Shown one piece after another: positions 31,339 through 40,421 of a stretch of 64,000 bases of DNA. Under the pieces are notes generated by a model. That model ran no database searches. It saw only the letters and a list, made by a program, of their open reading frames with translations, and was not told the DNA's origin. A program made the translations under genes and the position numbers. How positions within the stretch are numbered: the stretch's first letter is position 1; every line of letters begins with the position of its first letter. The stretch lies in contig CAZFLE010000021.1 of NCBI GenBank assembly GCA_964519895.1, forward strand, positions 1 through 64,000, in the 5' to 3' direction. The DNA is from CAYFPX01 sp964519895. Its GTDB lineage: Bacteria > Myxococcota_A > UBA796 > CAJQPC01.

Positions 31339-31998
31339 ATGATCGGACGTGCCACGTGGGCCTGGGGACTGCTGTTCCTCGTGGGGGCGCCGCTGGCGTT
31401 CCTGGCGGATGCAGACGCCCAGGACGCGGTCGAGGACACCGAAGCCTCTGAACAAGAAGCCCCCGCCACGGACCCTGACTTCAACCGACAGCTGCTCACG
31501 GTCGAGGAGGACACGAACGCCCTCAAGGAGCGCGTGTTCCGCGCCAAGGCCACCTTGCAGCTGCTCAAGGAGATCGTGATCCAGGGCTCCACCAGCGGCT
31601 CGCGCGCCGTCTTGTGGCACCTCAACGAGCTGGGTGGCACCTACACCCTGGAGTCGATCAGCTACTACCTGGATGGACAGTCCATCTTCAGTCGCACCGA
31701 CACGACCGGCGAGCTCGACAAGCAAGGTGAGCTGAAGCTCTGGGACGGCGCCGTGCCGCCTGGGAACCACAACGTCACCGTGACCGCCGTGGTCCGCGGC
31801 AATGGCTTCGGCATCTTCAAGTACGTCGACGGCTACACCTTCAAGGTCCAGAGCGCCTTCGCCTTTGCGGCCGAGGACGGTCACGTCTCCAACGTCCGCA
31901 TCGTCCTGGACGAGCCCGAGGGGGTGGGGCGCTCCTTCACCCAGGGCCCCGAGGTCGCCTACGTGCTCAAGACCGTGCGCCAGTCCGCCGAGGAGTAG
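31339..31998 (+). CDS. Exported protein, first gene of the gliding-type TPR operon
   Basis: A 219-aa protein with a signal peptide (MIGRATWAWGLLFLVGAPLAFLADADAQ), an acidic linker, a short coiled coil (EEDTNALKERVFRAKATLQLL) and a beta-rich domain (SISYYLDGQSIFSRTD…AVPPGNHNVTVTAVVRGNG). In Myxococcus relatives, proteins of this kind (sometimes misnamed dihydrolipoamide acetyltransferase) precede the Glt TPR genes; I assign it to the same locus type from context. The stop is directly followed by the next ATG. No enzymatic motif is seen; a periplasmic structural role is likely. Confidence 0.65.
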   Translation: MIGRATWAWGLLFLVGAPLAFLADADAQDAVEDTEASEQEAPATDPDFNRQLLTVEEDTNALKERVFRAKATLQLLKEIVIQGSTSGSRAVLWHLNELGGTYTLESISYYLDGQSIFSRTDTTGELDKQGELKLWDGAVPPGNHNVTVTAVVRGNGFGIFKYVDGYTFKVQSAFAFAAEDGHVSNVRIVLDEPEGVGRSFTQGPEVAYVLKTVRQSAEE

Positions 31999-34281
31999 AT
32001 GAGCCTGCTGGGACTGTTGAGCATCGCCGCGGTCGCGCTGGCCGCGGGCCCCGGGTCCGCCGAGGATCTGGACCGTCTGGACGCGCGGATCGGTGATCTG
32101 GAGGGGGTGGTGCGCACCATCTCCGACGACCTGACCACGCGCCGCGGCCTGATGGGCAACCGCGAGGCCCAGGAGCGCTACGAAGACGCGGTCTATGCCT
32201 ACCTGGTTGGCGACTACGACCGGGCGGCCAGGGAGTTCTTCACCTTGGTGGAGTCCGGCTCCCTGCGGGATCCCGGCCTCGCCGGCGACGCGAGCTGGTA
32301 CCTGGCCGAGTGCCTCTTCGAGATGGGCAACCTGGTCCTGGCCGAAGAGGTCTACGGCGCCCTGATCGACGCGGGTCCCACCCACGTCTTCTTCGCCGAT
32401 GCTGTCCGGCGGCAGCTCGAGCTGTTCAGCATCGTGGGCCGCGCCGACGCCTTCTACTCCCTCTACAACACCTGGATCCTGACCGGGCGCGTCGAGCCCA
32501 CGGACCAGATCAAGTACACCCTGGCCAAGTCCTTCTACCTCCAGGGCGACCACGCCCGGGCCAAGTCCCTCTTCGGAGAGATCGAGCCTGGGAGCGGCTG
32601 GTACGCCAAGGCCCGGTACTTCTACGGCACGGTGCTGGTGGTCGAGGGCAGCTACGACGACGCCATCGGCGAATTCCAGCGGGCCTGCGAGGTCAGCATC
32701 ACCAGCGCCGACGACCGGGCGGTCGTGGACCTGGCCCAGCTGGCCCTGGGGCGCCTGTACTACGAGACCGGCGACTTCGCGCGGTCCAGCACCTTCTACC
32801 AGCGCATCGGACGCGACTCGGCCCACTTCGACGACGCCCTCTACGAGGTCGTCTGGACCTTCATCAAGCAAGAGGACTACCAGAGCGCGCTCGAAGCCGT
32901 CGAGATCTTCCTGCTGGCCTACCCGGAGCACCGCTACACCGCGCAGCTCAAGCTGGTCCAGGGCCACCTGCACCGCAAGCTCGAGGAGTACGAGGCCGCC
33001 CTGAACCGGTACGAGGCCATCGTCGAGGAATACACGCCCATCGCCGACACCATCGGCGAGCTGGCCGGCGCCGGCGACGTGGACTGGTTCGGACGCCTGG
33101 AAGAGCTGGAGCAGGGCACCTTCAACGAGGGCAACGTGCCCCGCTACGCCCTGGAGCTCCTGACCTCCAAGGAAGACGTCGGCCGCTCCCTCAGCGTCTA
33201 CCGCGACCTGGAACAGCAGATGGCCGACCTGGAAGAAGCCCAGGCGCTGGTCATCGAGATCCAGGAAGCCCTGGAGCTCGGCTCGGGCGCGCTGGGCTCG
33301 TTCCAGACCGATCGCCGGGAGCTGCGCCGGGCCAACAACGAGTCCTTGCGGGTCAAGCAGGACCTGCTGGAGTCCGAGGAGGCTTGGCTGCTGGCCAACC
33401 TGCCGGCGGAATTCCGTCCCGAGGTCCGCAGTCTCCAGCAACAGCGCGAGGACCTGCGCAACGGCGTGATCAGCGAACAGGACGAAGAGTCGATCAAGAA
33501 CGACAAGCTCCAGATCTACGAGGAGCAGGTCCAGGCCGTGCAGCAGCGGGCCTTCCGGCTCGAGCAGTTGGTCCGGGACCTCCAGGCCCAGGCCCACGGC
33601 GTCACCGAGTTCGTCGACAGCGGCGACGCCGAGCTCACCGAGGTCGAGAAGCTCCAGGTCAAGCGCGAGGCCGGCGAGCTGATCGCCCAGCTCGAAGGGC
33701 TCGCCGACGAGCTCAAGCTCATCCAGAGCGACACCACCCGCCGCAACATCATGTTCCCGCTGGAGCAGCTCCTGGCGGAACAGGCCGAGTCCGATCAGAG
33801 CGGCATCGCCGCAGAATTCGATCGGCTCCGCGAGGGCTACAGCGCCTACCGCCGCAAGGCCCAGGGAAGCGACCCGACCCTGGTCCGGATCGACCAGATG
33901 TGGAACCGGGTGGACGAGCTGGACGGGCTGATCGGCCACGCGGGCATGGCCATGACCGCGCTGGAGCGCAAGGAGCTCGGCACCGTGCGCAAGCGGCTCA
34001 CGGTCGAGGCCGGCGAAGTCGAGGTGCTGGCGGTCGATCTGGAGAATTCCCTGAACGTGGCCCGCGTGCTGACGTCTGACATCACGCAGGCGGGCTTCAG
34101 CTGGCTCGCCGGCGTCTTCGGAGACTCGGTGATGGGCGCAGACATGGGCATCGTGGACGTCTACTGGGTGCGCAAGTCGTCGGTCTCCGCGGAGCGCGAC
34201 CGCGTCATCGAGGAACGCCAGGAGCTCTTGCTCGAGCTCAGCGAGAACTTCGCCCGCATCCGCCAGGGGCTGGAGGAGTGA
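31999..34281 (+). CDS. Large TPR and coiled-coil periplasmic protein (Glt-like)
   Basis: A 760-aa exported protein. Signal peptide (MSLLGLLSIAAVALAAGPGSA), then about ten TPR-type helical repeats between residues ~50 and ~370 (for example YAYLVGDYDRAAREFFTLVE, LAKSFYLQGDHARAKSLFGE, ALGRLYYETGDFARSSTFYQ). A long coiled coil with Glu/Leu/Gln heptads follows (~400-620), then a C-terminal helical region. It matches the style of the GltC/GltE/AglT periplasmic TPR proteins of Myxococcus gliding motility, but I cannot give a one-to-one assignment. ATG 31999 follows the preceding stop without a gap, with GAGGAG upstream, and its end overlaps the next gene (TGATG). Confidence 0.75.
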   Translation: MSLLGLLSIAAVALAAGPGSAEDLDRLDARIGDLEGVVRTISDDLTTRRGLMGNREAQERYEDAVYAYLVGDYDRAAREFFTLVESGSLRDPGLAGDASWYLAECLFEMGNLVLAEEVYGALIDAGPTHVFFADAVRRQLELFSIVGRADAFYSLYNTWILTGRVEPTDQIKYTLAKSFYLQGDHARAKSLFGEIEPGSGWYAKARYFYGTVLVVEGSYDDAIGEFQRACEVSITSADDRAVVDLAQLALGRLYYETGDFARSSTFYQRIGRDSAHFDDALYEVVWTFIKQEDYQSALEAVEIFLLAYPEHRYTAQLKLVQGHLHRKLEEYEAALNRYEAIVEEYTPIADTIGELAGAGDVDWFGRLEELEQGTFNEGNVPRYALELLTSKEDVGRSLSVYRDLEQQMADLEEAQALVIEIQEALELGSGALGSFQTDRRELRRANNESLRVKQDLLESEEAWLLANLPAEFRPEVRSLQQQREDLRNGVISEQDEESIKNDKLQIYEEQVQAVQQRAFRLEQLVRDLQAQAHGVTEFVDSGDAELTEVEKLQVKREAGELIAQLEGLADELKLIQSDTTRRNIMFPLEQLLAEQAESDQSGIAAEFDRLREGYSAYRRKAQGSDPTLVRIDQMWNRVDELDGLIGHAGMAMTALERKELGTVRKRLTVEAGEVEVLAVDLENSLNVARVLTSDITQAGFSWLAGVFGDSVMGADMGIVDVYWVRKSSVSAERDRVIEERQELLLELSENFARIRQGLEE

Positions 34282-37200
34282 TGAGGACCCCCAGTCTCAC
34301 GCTGCTGCTGGCGCTGATCCCGCTGACCGCCTTGGCCCAGGACCCGGCACCGGGCAGCGGCCTGGTCGGGACCGAGCGGGTCTCCGGCTACCAGGCCGAC
34401 GAAGTCCAGGCCTGGAACCAGGTCAACGACCGCTTCGACGCCCGCGCACGCGAGTTCACCCAGGACGTCCGCGCCATCGTCGACAACCGCGAGGCCGAGG
34501 AACGGGCCCGGATCAACGAGGGCTACCTGGCGATGCAGACCGAGCTCGAGGAGAGCGAGGTCCGCCTGCGAGGCATGGCGATCCGCCGCTTCGAGGACTT
34601 CCTGGCCAAGTACCCGGACGCCGAGTACTCGCCCCACGTCATGTTTCGACTGGCGGACCTCTACACCGAGGAGGCCAAGGAGATCTGGCTCATCGAGGCC
34701 GACGAGTTCGCCCAGCTCGAAGAGACCATCGAAGACCCCCTCGAGCTCATGGAGCTCGTGGAACCGCTGATCGACTACCACAAGGCGATCGCGCTCTACG
34801 AGCGCATCCTCGCGGACCACCCCGACTACGAGTACACCGGCGCGGCCTGGTACATGCTCGGCTACTGCTACTTCGACCCGCTCTCCAAGCAGGCCGACAT
34901 CGAGGCGGCCCAGGTGGCGTTCGAGCGCCTGGTCGACGAGCACCCGGAGAGCCGACCGGCCGTGCACGGGGCCATGCACCTGGGCGAATTCCACTTCGAC
35001 AACGTCGATCTGCAGCTGGCGATCCCGTACTACGAGATGGTCGTCGCCGCCGGGGCCGACCACGAGCTCTACGACAAGGGCGTCTACAAGCTCGCCTGGG
35101 CCTACTACAAGCTCAGCGACTACGACCGTGCGCTGAACCTGTTCACCGATCTGCTGGACTGGAGCCAAGAGGTCTTCCTGCAGTCGGGCAAGAGCTCGGA
35201 TCTGCGCCCCGAGGCCGTCAAGTACATGGCGTTCTCGTTCTCGGACCTCGCCGACGCCGACTTCGACGGCCGCACCCCGGTCCAGGTCGCCGAGGCCTGG
35301 TTCACCCAGGTGGGCGCTCGCGACTACGAGAACGACGTCTTTCGCTCCCTGGCCGAGGTCTTGGAGCAGCAGGCCCGCTTCGAGGACGCCATCGAGGCCC
35401 TGGAGTACTACCAGGACCGCTGGCCCCTGGACCCGGGCAACCCCACGCTTCAGCTCAAGGTCGCCCAGCTCCACGAGAGCAAGGCCATCCCCGATCTCGA
35501 GGCCGCTGGCCGCGCCCGCACGGTGCTGACCGAGCGCTACAACCCGGACAGCGCGTGGTGGGCTGCCAACCGCAACGATCCCGACGCGCTGGCCGTCGCC
35601 GAGCGCTTCATCGAGCAGTCCCTGGCCGACGTGGCCATCGAGTACCACATCCGGGCCCAGGAGACCCAGACCCGCGAGGACTTCGAGGCGGCTGCGGACA
35701 AGTACCGGGAGTACCTGTCCCGGTTCCCCTTTGCCGACGACTACTACGAGATCCAGTGGTACCTGGCCGACACCCTCTACAACGCCCAGCGCTACGAAGA
35801 GGCCCGCCACGAATACGAGCGCCTGATCGGGGCCGAGGGTCACCCCTACACCGAGGGGTCCCAGTGGATGCTGGTCCAGGTGTGGCGCCAGGTCGTGGTC
35901 GACACCTACGGCGGCTACGAAGAGCGCCCCCCGGGCGCTGTGCTCGAGAAAAAGGTCCCCACCAAGGAAGGCGGCGAGCGCGATGTCTACCTGCTCACGC
36001 CGGAGCACGAGGCCCTGATCGCGGCCATGGACCTGATCCGCGACCGCCAGTTCGACGACCCCGGCTTCGCGCCGGCCCTCGACGAGGCCCGGGCCCAGCT
36101 CTACTACATCCCGGCGTTGATCCTGGTGAACTTCGGCCGCTACGAGGACGCCCGGCCCCGGCTCGAAGAAGTCATCGACCGCTTCCCGCACAAGGACGAG
36201 GGCGCCTGGGCCGCCAACGAGCTGATCGGCACCTACCAGGCCGACGGAGACTACGCGAAGATCCGAGAGCTCACGAGCCGCTTCCGCCGCATGCAGCTGG
36301 GCGAGAGCTCTTCGGTGTCCGATGACTCCCAGGTCATCTACGAGACCCTTGAGGAGCAGTCGGCGTTCAAGCTCGCCCTGGCCCTGGTCGAACAGGGCGA
36401 CCGCGCCGGTGCCGCCGACGCCTTCATGGCCTTCATCGCCGAGTTCCCGGACTCCGACAACCGGAACCTGGCTCTGTACAACGCGGCCAACAGCTACGAC
36501 ATCACCGGCCAGAAGGCCAAGGCCCTGGAGCTGTTCGAGCAGTACCTCGCCGAGTACCCCAAGGACGAGCGGTCCAAGGGCCTCTACTACCGGATCGCGG
36601 ACAACTACTCCCAGGTCCTCGATCTCGAGACGGCGATCAAGTACTACGAGGACCTGGCCCGGTACTTCCCGGACTACGTCGACGCGCCAGACGCGCTCTT
36701 CACCGCCAGCTTCCTGCGCAGCGGCATCGGGGACTACGAGGGCTCCGCCAAGGGCTACGAGCGCTACGTGTCGAAGTACCCGGACCGGGACGACGTCGAG
36801 TACGTCTACTGGATGGCCACCAAGCAGTGGAAGCAGCTCGGCGAGTCCCAGGCCGAGTCCAGCTACAAGAAGTACCTGCAGAAGTTCGGCGGCATCAACC
36901 CGGACCACACGCTGGAGGCCATGTACTACCTGGCCGAGCGCACCGAAGAGCGCGGCCGGGCCAAGGCCACCGCCAAGGCGTGGGACGGGTTCCTGGCGAC
37001 CTACAAGGACCTGGCCGCCCAGGGTCCCGTCGGCCCCAAGGCGCGGAACCTGGCCGCCGGCATCGCCTTCCGGGACCTGTGGGCCCACTACGAGGAGTTC
37101 GCCGAGGCGCCATACCCCTCGGCCAAGAAGCTCGAGGACCCCGAGACCGTCACCACGCTGCTGGACACCCTGAGCACCGAGATCAAGGCCATCGAACAAG

Positions 37201-37607
37201 AGGCCATCGACCTCATCACGACCTACCAGGACTTCGAGTACACGTCGGCGGCCCTCTACGTCCAGGGCGCCACCTACTGGGACCACGCCAAGTACCTGTA
37301 CAACTGGCCCATCCCCGAAGACTGGGACTGGGAGTTGGTCGACATCTACCGCGAGCAGCTGGACAGCTTCGCCGAGCCGGTCCAGATCAAGGCCATCGCC
37401 CGGCTCGAGGCCAACCTCCAGAAGTCCCGGGACGAGAAGCGCAGCTCCGAGTGGATCGACAAGACGGTGGCCATGCTCAACGACATCAGCCCCAGCGAGT
37501 ACCCGCTCGAGAAGCCCGAGGTCCAGGGCACCGTCGACCCGACCGTGCTCCCCAAGGTCGGCGCCCGCAGCATCGACGTGGCGTCCACCGAAGGCGGTGA
37601 CCCGTGA
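34281..37607 (+). CDS. Very large TPR protein (Glt/AglT-like)
   Basis: A 1108-aa exported protein with a signal peptide (MRTPSLTLLLALIPLTALA) followed by TPR/Tol-Pal-YbgF-type repeats over nearly the whole length (DFLAKYPDAEYSPHVMFRLADLY, YERILADHPDYEYTGAAWYMLGYCYF, AKALELFEQYLAEYPKDERSKG and many more). Such solenoids are protein-binding scaffolds in the periplasm. ATG 34281 has GGAGG directly upstream and overlaps the previous stop. The following TPR gene overlaps its stop in the same way, so three TPR proteins are made as a coupled set just upstream of TolQ/TolR-like motor genes. In Myxococcus the equivalent genes (AglT and Glt proteins) link the inner-membrane motor to the envelope. Confidence 0.8.
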   Translation: MRTPSLTLLLALIPLTALAQDPAPGSGLVGTERVSGYQADEVQAWNQVNDRFDARAREFTQDVRAIVDNREAEERARINEGYLAMQTELEESEVRLRGMAIRRFEDFLAKYPDAEYSPHVMFRLADLYTEEAKEIWLIEADEFAQLEETIEDPLELMELVEPLIDYHKAIALYERILADHPDYEYTGAAWYMLGYCYFDPLSKQADIEAAQVAFERLVDEHPESRPAVHGAMHLGEFHFDNVDLQLAIPYYEMVVAAGADHELYDKGVYKLAWAYYKLSDYDRALNLFTDLLDWSQEVFLQSGKSSDLRPEAVKYMAFSFSDLADADFDGRTPVQVAEAWFTQVGARDYENDVFRSLAEVLEQQARFEDAIEALEYYQDRWPLDPGNPTLQLKVAQLHESKAIPDLEAAGRARTVLTERYNPDSAWWAANRNDPDALAVAERFIEQSLADVAIEYHIRAQETQTREDFEAAADKYREYLSRFPFADDYYEIQWYLADTLYNAQRYEEARHEYERLIGAEGHPYTEGSQWMLVQVWRQVVVDTYGGYEERPPGAVLEKKVPTKEGGERDVYLLTPEHEALIAAMDLIRDRQFDDPGFAPALDEARAQLYYIPALILVNFGRYEDARPRLEEVIDRFPHKDEGAWAANELIGTYQADGDYAKIRELTSRFRRMQLGESSSVSDDSQVIYETLEEQSAFKLALALVEQGDRAGAADAFMAFIAEFPDSDNRNLALYNAANSYDITGQKAKALELFEQYLAEYPKDERSKGLYYRIADNYSQVLDLETAIKYYEDLARYFPDYVDAPDALFTASFLRSGIGDYEGSAKGYERYVSKYPDRDDVEYVYWMATKQWKQLGESQAESSYKKYLQKFGGINPDHTLEAMYYLAERTEERGRAKATAKAWDGFLATYKDLAAQGPVGPKARNLAAGIAFRDLWAHYEEFAEAPYPSAKKLEDPETVTTLLDTLSTEIKAIEQEAIDLITTYQDFEYTSAALYVQGATYWDHAKYLYNWPIPEDWDWELVDIYREQLDSFAEPVQIKAIARLEANLQKSRDEKRSSEWIDKTVAMLNDISPSEYPLEKPEVQGTVDPTVLPKVGARSIDVASTEGGDP

Positions 37608-39178
37608 TGCACCTGCTCGCCCTGCTGGTGGTCCCCGTGGGCCTGGCACAGTCCCCGACGGTCCCCGCGACCGCGCCAGGCGAGCCGGTCGTCGAGCCGC
37701 TACCCCCAGCAGCTCCGACCGCCAGCCCGAGCGACCAGGCCGTCGACAAGATCAACCTGGCGGTCAGCCTGTTGAACAACCCCACCGCCGACAACGCCCG
37801 CAAGGCGATGAAGCTCTTGGACGAGGCCTCCCGCCTGGATCCCGAGCAGGCCTGGGCCTGGTACAACAAGGGCGTCGCCCACCAGATCCTCAGCGAGGAC
37901 TCCCGCGCACGCCAGGCCTGGCTCCGAGCGACCGACATCGACCCCTCCCTGGGGGACGCCTGGCTCCAGATGGGGCTGTTGAGCCTCCAGTCCGGCGAGC
38001 ACGACCGGGCCCTGACCAGCTTCCGAGCCGGACTGCGCTCCGACGAGGACAACATGGACCTGCGGGTCGCCCAGGCGTCGGTCTTGCGAGAGCTCGACCG
38101 GCTCCCCGAAGCCGAGCAGGCCGCCAAGGACGGGCTCCGGCTGAACGCGAACTGGCTCGACCTCTACAACGTGCTCGGCGTCGTCTACATCGAGATGGAC
38201 ACGCTGCCGCTGGCCGAGTTCATCCTCGACAAGGCCGTGCGCGACGTGCCCAACGGTGCGCAGCACTCGGGCATCCAGTGCAACCTGGGCCGGGTGCTGG
38301 AGCTCCAGGGCTACGACTTCGACGCTCAGCTCAAGTACCAAGAAGCGCTGAAGCTCGACCCGGACAACGTCGCGGCGCTGGTCTACCTGGCCCGGGGCTA
38401 CGCCGAGAACCGCAACTACCCAGACGCCGTGCCCCTCCTGGAGCGTGCCCGAGGACTCGCCCAGCAGGACCCCAGCATCACGCTGAACCTGGGCGTCGCC
38501 TACCGGGGCGTCGCTCGCTACGACGACTCCAAGAAGATGTACGAGGAGACCCTGCGGCTCGACCCCGAAGACCCGGGCCCGTACCTGAACCTGGGCATCT
38601 TGTTGGGGGACTACGTCAAGGACTACGACGGCGCGGTCACGGCCTACCAGGCCTACATCGACAACGGTGGCGACGACCCCGAGGCCATCGAGGGCTACAT
38701 CAAGGCCACCAAGAAGGAACAGAAGAAGGTCAAGCGCCTCGAAGAGCGCCGCAAGAAAGCCGACGCCGACCGCAAGGCCAAGGAAGATCGGGACCGCCTG
38801 GTCGCCGAGGAGCAGGCCCGTCTCGAGGCCGAACAGGCGGCCGCCGAGCAAGCCGCCGCCGAAGAGGCCGCCGCGCGGGACGCCGCTGCGCCGGGCCCCC
38901 CGGCGCCCGCCGAAGAATCCGGTTCGGCAGCGCCCGCCGATGGATCCGGCGAGGGCGAACCGCCACAGACCGGGACCCAGGACCCTGCACCGGTGCCCGC
39001 GCCGGAACCGGCCGAGGAGCCAGCGCCCGAAGAGCCCGTCGAGGAGGCGCCGCCTGCACAGGACGAGCCCGCCGAAGAGGCGCCGGCAGAGGAGGAGGCA
39101 GCCGAAGAAGCCCCCGCCGAAGAGGAAGAAGAAGAGGAAGAGGAAGAACCCGAGTCGACCAACCCGTGGGGGCTCTGA
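37607..39178 (+). CDS. TPR protein with Glu-rich C-terminal tail (GltE-like)
   Basis: A 523-aa exported protein. ATG 37607 (a GTG at 37604 is in frame) gives a signal peptide (MHLLALLVVPVGLA). Residues ~60-350 are eight or so canonical TPRs (AWAWYNKGVAHQILSEDSRA, GDAWLQMGLLSLQSGEHDRA, NLGVAYRGVARYDDSKKMYE). A highly charged helix (KKEQKKVKRLEERRKKADAD) comes next, then ~100 residues of Ala/Glu/Pro ending in a pure Glu run and the terminal sequence TNPWGL. A Lys/Arg helix next to a long acidic tail could make an intramolecular or partner contact. It resembles the TPR lipoprotein GltE in position and size, but no lipobox Cys is visible. Confidence 0.75.
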   Translation: MHLLALLVVPVGLAQSPTVPATAPGEPVVEPLPPAAPTASPSDQAVDKINLAVSLLNNPTADNARKAMKLLDEASRLDPEQAWAWYNKGVAHQILSEDSRARQAWLRATDIDPSLGDAWLQMGLLSLQSGEHDRALTSFRAGLRSDEDNMDLRVAQASVLRELDRLPEAEQAAKDGLRLNANWLDLYNVLGVVYIEMDTLPLAEFILDKAVRDVPNGAQHSGIQCNLGRVLELQGYDFDAQLKYQEALKLDPDNVAALVYLARGYAENRNYPDAVPLLERARGLAQQDPSITLNLGVAYRGVARYDDSKKMYEETLRLDPEDPGPYLNLGILLGDYVKDYDGAVTAYQAYIDNGGDDPEAIEGYIKATKKEQKKVKRLEERRKKADADRKAKEDRDRLVAEEQARLEAEQAAAEQAAAEEAAARDAAAPGPPAPAEESGSAAPADGSGEGEPPQTGTQDPAPVPAPEPAEEPAPEEPVEEAPPAQDEPAEEAPAEEEAAEEAPAEEEEEEEEEEPESTNPWGL

Positions 39179-39417
39179 TGCGCCTTGTGATCCCGCTCCT
39201 GGTGCTCTCCACCCTGGGGGTGTCACCAAACGCCCAGGCCCAGTCCAAGCGCGTCCGCGTGGTCATCGTCGAAGACGAGGTCATTCGCGGCGAAGTGCAG
39301 AAGCCCAGCGTCCAGATCCTCATCGCGCGCCAGGATCTGAGCAGTACAGATCAGCTCGAGCTCCAGGAGAGCTTCATCCCCCGGATCGTGAAGTCCGTGG
39401 AGTCCAAGCCCTTCTGA
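39178..39417 (+). CDS. Small exported protein closing the TPR operon
   Basis: A 79-aa protein: a signal peptide (MRLVIPLLVLSTLGVSPNAQA) and a ~58-residue mature part (KRVRVVIVEDEVIRGEVQKP, then SVQILIARQDLSSTDQLELQ). The mature part ends with an arginine/lysine-rich tail. ATG 39178 overlaps the TPR stop by one base, so it is co-translated. Similar small proteins sit at this position in Myxococcota gliding-type loci. The conserved-looking 'RGEVQKPSVQILIARQ' suggests a specific binding peptide, but no function is known. Confidence 0.65.
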   Translation: MRLVIPLLVLSTLGVSPNAQAQSKRVRVVIVEDEVIRGEVQKPSVQILIARQDLSSTDQLELQESFIPRIVKSVESKPF

Positions 39418-39551
39418 GACCCCTCAGCCGCCCCTGGGCCTCGGCTTGTCCTAGACAAATCTTCGACGAACCCCGAAGCCAACCGGGCCGTCTCAGCGAT
39501 TACCCCCAACGGGGCTCTTGAGGGCGCTGACAGTGTGTTCACAGTTGGCTC

Positions 39552-39580
39552 CTGACACCCTCAGGTCACTCCTGTAAAGT
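39552..39580 (+). promoter_or_regulatory. Sigma-70 promoter of the TolQ/TolR-like genes
   Basis: CTGACA (39552-39557), 17 bases, TAAAGT (39575-39580). It lies about 80 nt before the ATG at 39663, in the 245-bp gap after the TPR operon. Confidence 0.6.
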
Positions 39581-39662
39581 TGCCCACCCTCGGCGGTCCG
39601 TGTGGAGAGCCTTCCTCCGGACACCGACGTCCTACCGAAACCAAGCCTCTAGGAGAATCCCC

Positions 39663-40322
39663 ATGGGACTGCTGGTCGATGCCTTCCAGAAGGGCGGACC
39701 CTTCATGATCCCGCTGCTCATCTTCGGCGTGTTCGCTGCTGCGATCGCTGCTGAGCGGCTGTACTACATCCTGTTCCGCGCCAACATCAACGGCACGGCG
39801 TTCTTCGCTCAGATCCAGAAGCTGATCATGGCGAACAACATCGACCGGGCGATCAAGCTCTGCAACGCCGAGCCGAACGCCGCGCTGCCCCGCGTGCTCA
39901 AGGCGGGTCTCACCCGCGCCAACCGTGGCGACATCGAGATCCAGAACGCGGTCGACGAGTCCCTGCTGGAGGTCTTCCCCCAGCTGACCCGCCGCACCCC
40001 GTACCTGACCACCCTGGCCAATGTCGCGACCCTGACCGGTCTCCTCGGCACCATCCAGGGCCTGATCCTCGCCTTCGAGGCGGTGGCCCACGCGTCGGCC
40101 GAGACCAAGCAGACCCTGCTGGCGTCCGGTATCTCCGTCGCGATGTTCACCACGATGTCCGGTCTGATCGTCGCTGTGCCGACCATCATCCTGACCTCGA
40201 TCATCACCAACAAGACCACGAAGATCATGGACGAGGTGGAGCTCTACGCCACCAAGACCGTGAACCTCCTGGGCGCCCGTCGTCGCGGCACCCTCAAAGA
40301 GGAAGGCGCCGCCGAGGCCTAG
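39663..40322 (+). CDS. MotA/TolQ/ExbB-family proton channel (AglR-like)
   Basis: A 219-aa inner-membrane protein with three membrane helices (FMIPLLIFGVFAAAIAAERLYY; PYLTTLANVATLTGLLGTIQGLILAF; SGISVAMFTTMSGLIVAVPTIIL) and the large cytoplasmic loop after helix 1 typical of TolQ/ExbB. The conserved TLTGLLGTIQGLI block and the Thr of the third helix line the proton path. With TolR-type partners it turns proton flow into movement. Its context (TPR operon upstream, two TolR-like genes and an FHA-TonB-like transducer downstream) is that of AglR in the Myxococcus gliding motor. ATG 39663 has AGGAGA upstream. Confidence 0.9.
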   Translation: MGLLVDAFQKGGPFMIPLLIFGVFAAAIAAERLYYILFRANINGTAFFAQIQKLIMANNIDRAIKLCNAEPNAALPRVLKAGLTRANRGDIEIQNAVDESLLEVFPQLTRRTPYLTTLANVATLTGLLGTIQGLILAFEAVAHASAETKQTLLASGISVAMFTTMSGLIVAVPTIILTSIITNKTTKIMDEVELYATKTVNLLGARRRGTLKEEGAAEA

Positions 40323-40356
40323 GCCTCGACGAGCACTTCTTGGTTTCGGTTGTCGT

Positions 40357-40382
40357 GCTCCCGACCCGCTCGGGTCGGGAGC
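40357..40382 (+). terminator. 11-bp perfect hairpin between the TolQ- and TolR-like genes
   Basis: GCTCCCGACCC (40357-40367), loop GCTC, GGGTCGGGAGC (40372-40382). It lies 35 nt after the TolQ-like stop. As a partial terminator it would give more TolQ-like than TolR-like protein, consistent with the 5:2 subunit ratio of this motor family. Confidence 0.65.
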
Positions 40383-40421
40383 GCAGCACCCCCTCACTGA
40401 CTCCCTACACTGGAGCGACCC

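Noticed and set aside
31261..37649. Open frames of 892 and 1162 codons on the minus strand, antisense to the TPR genes
   Set aside because: Long antisense frames are expected opposite GC3-biased TPR genes. They show periodic Leu/Val/Gly/Gln without known folds and no ribosome-binding sites.
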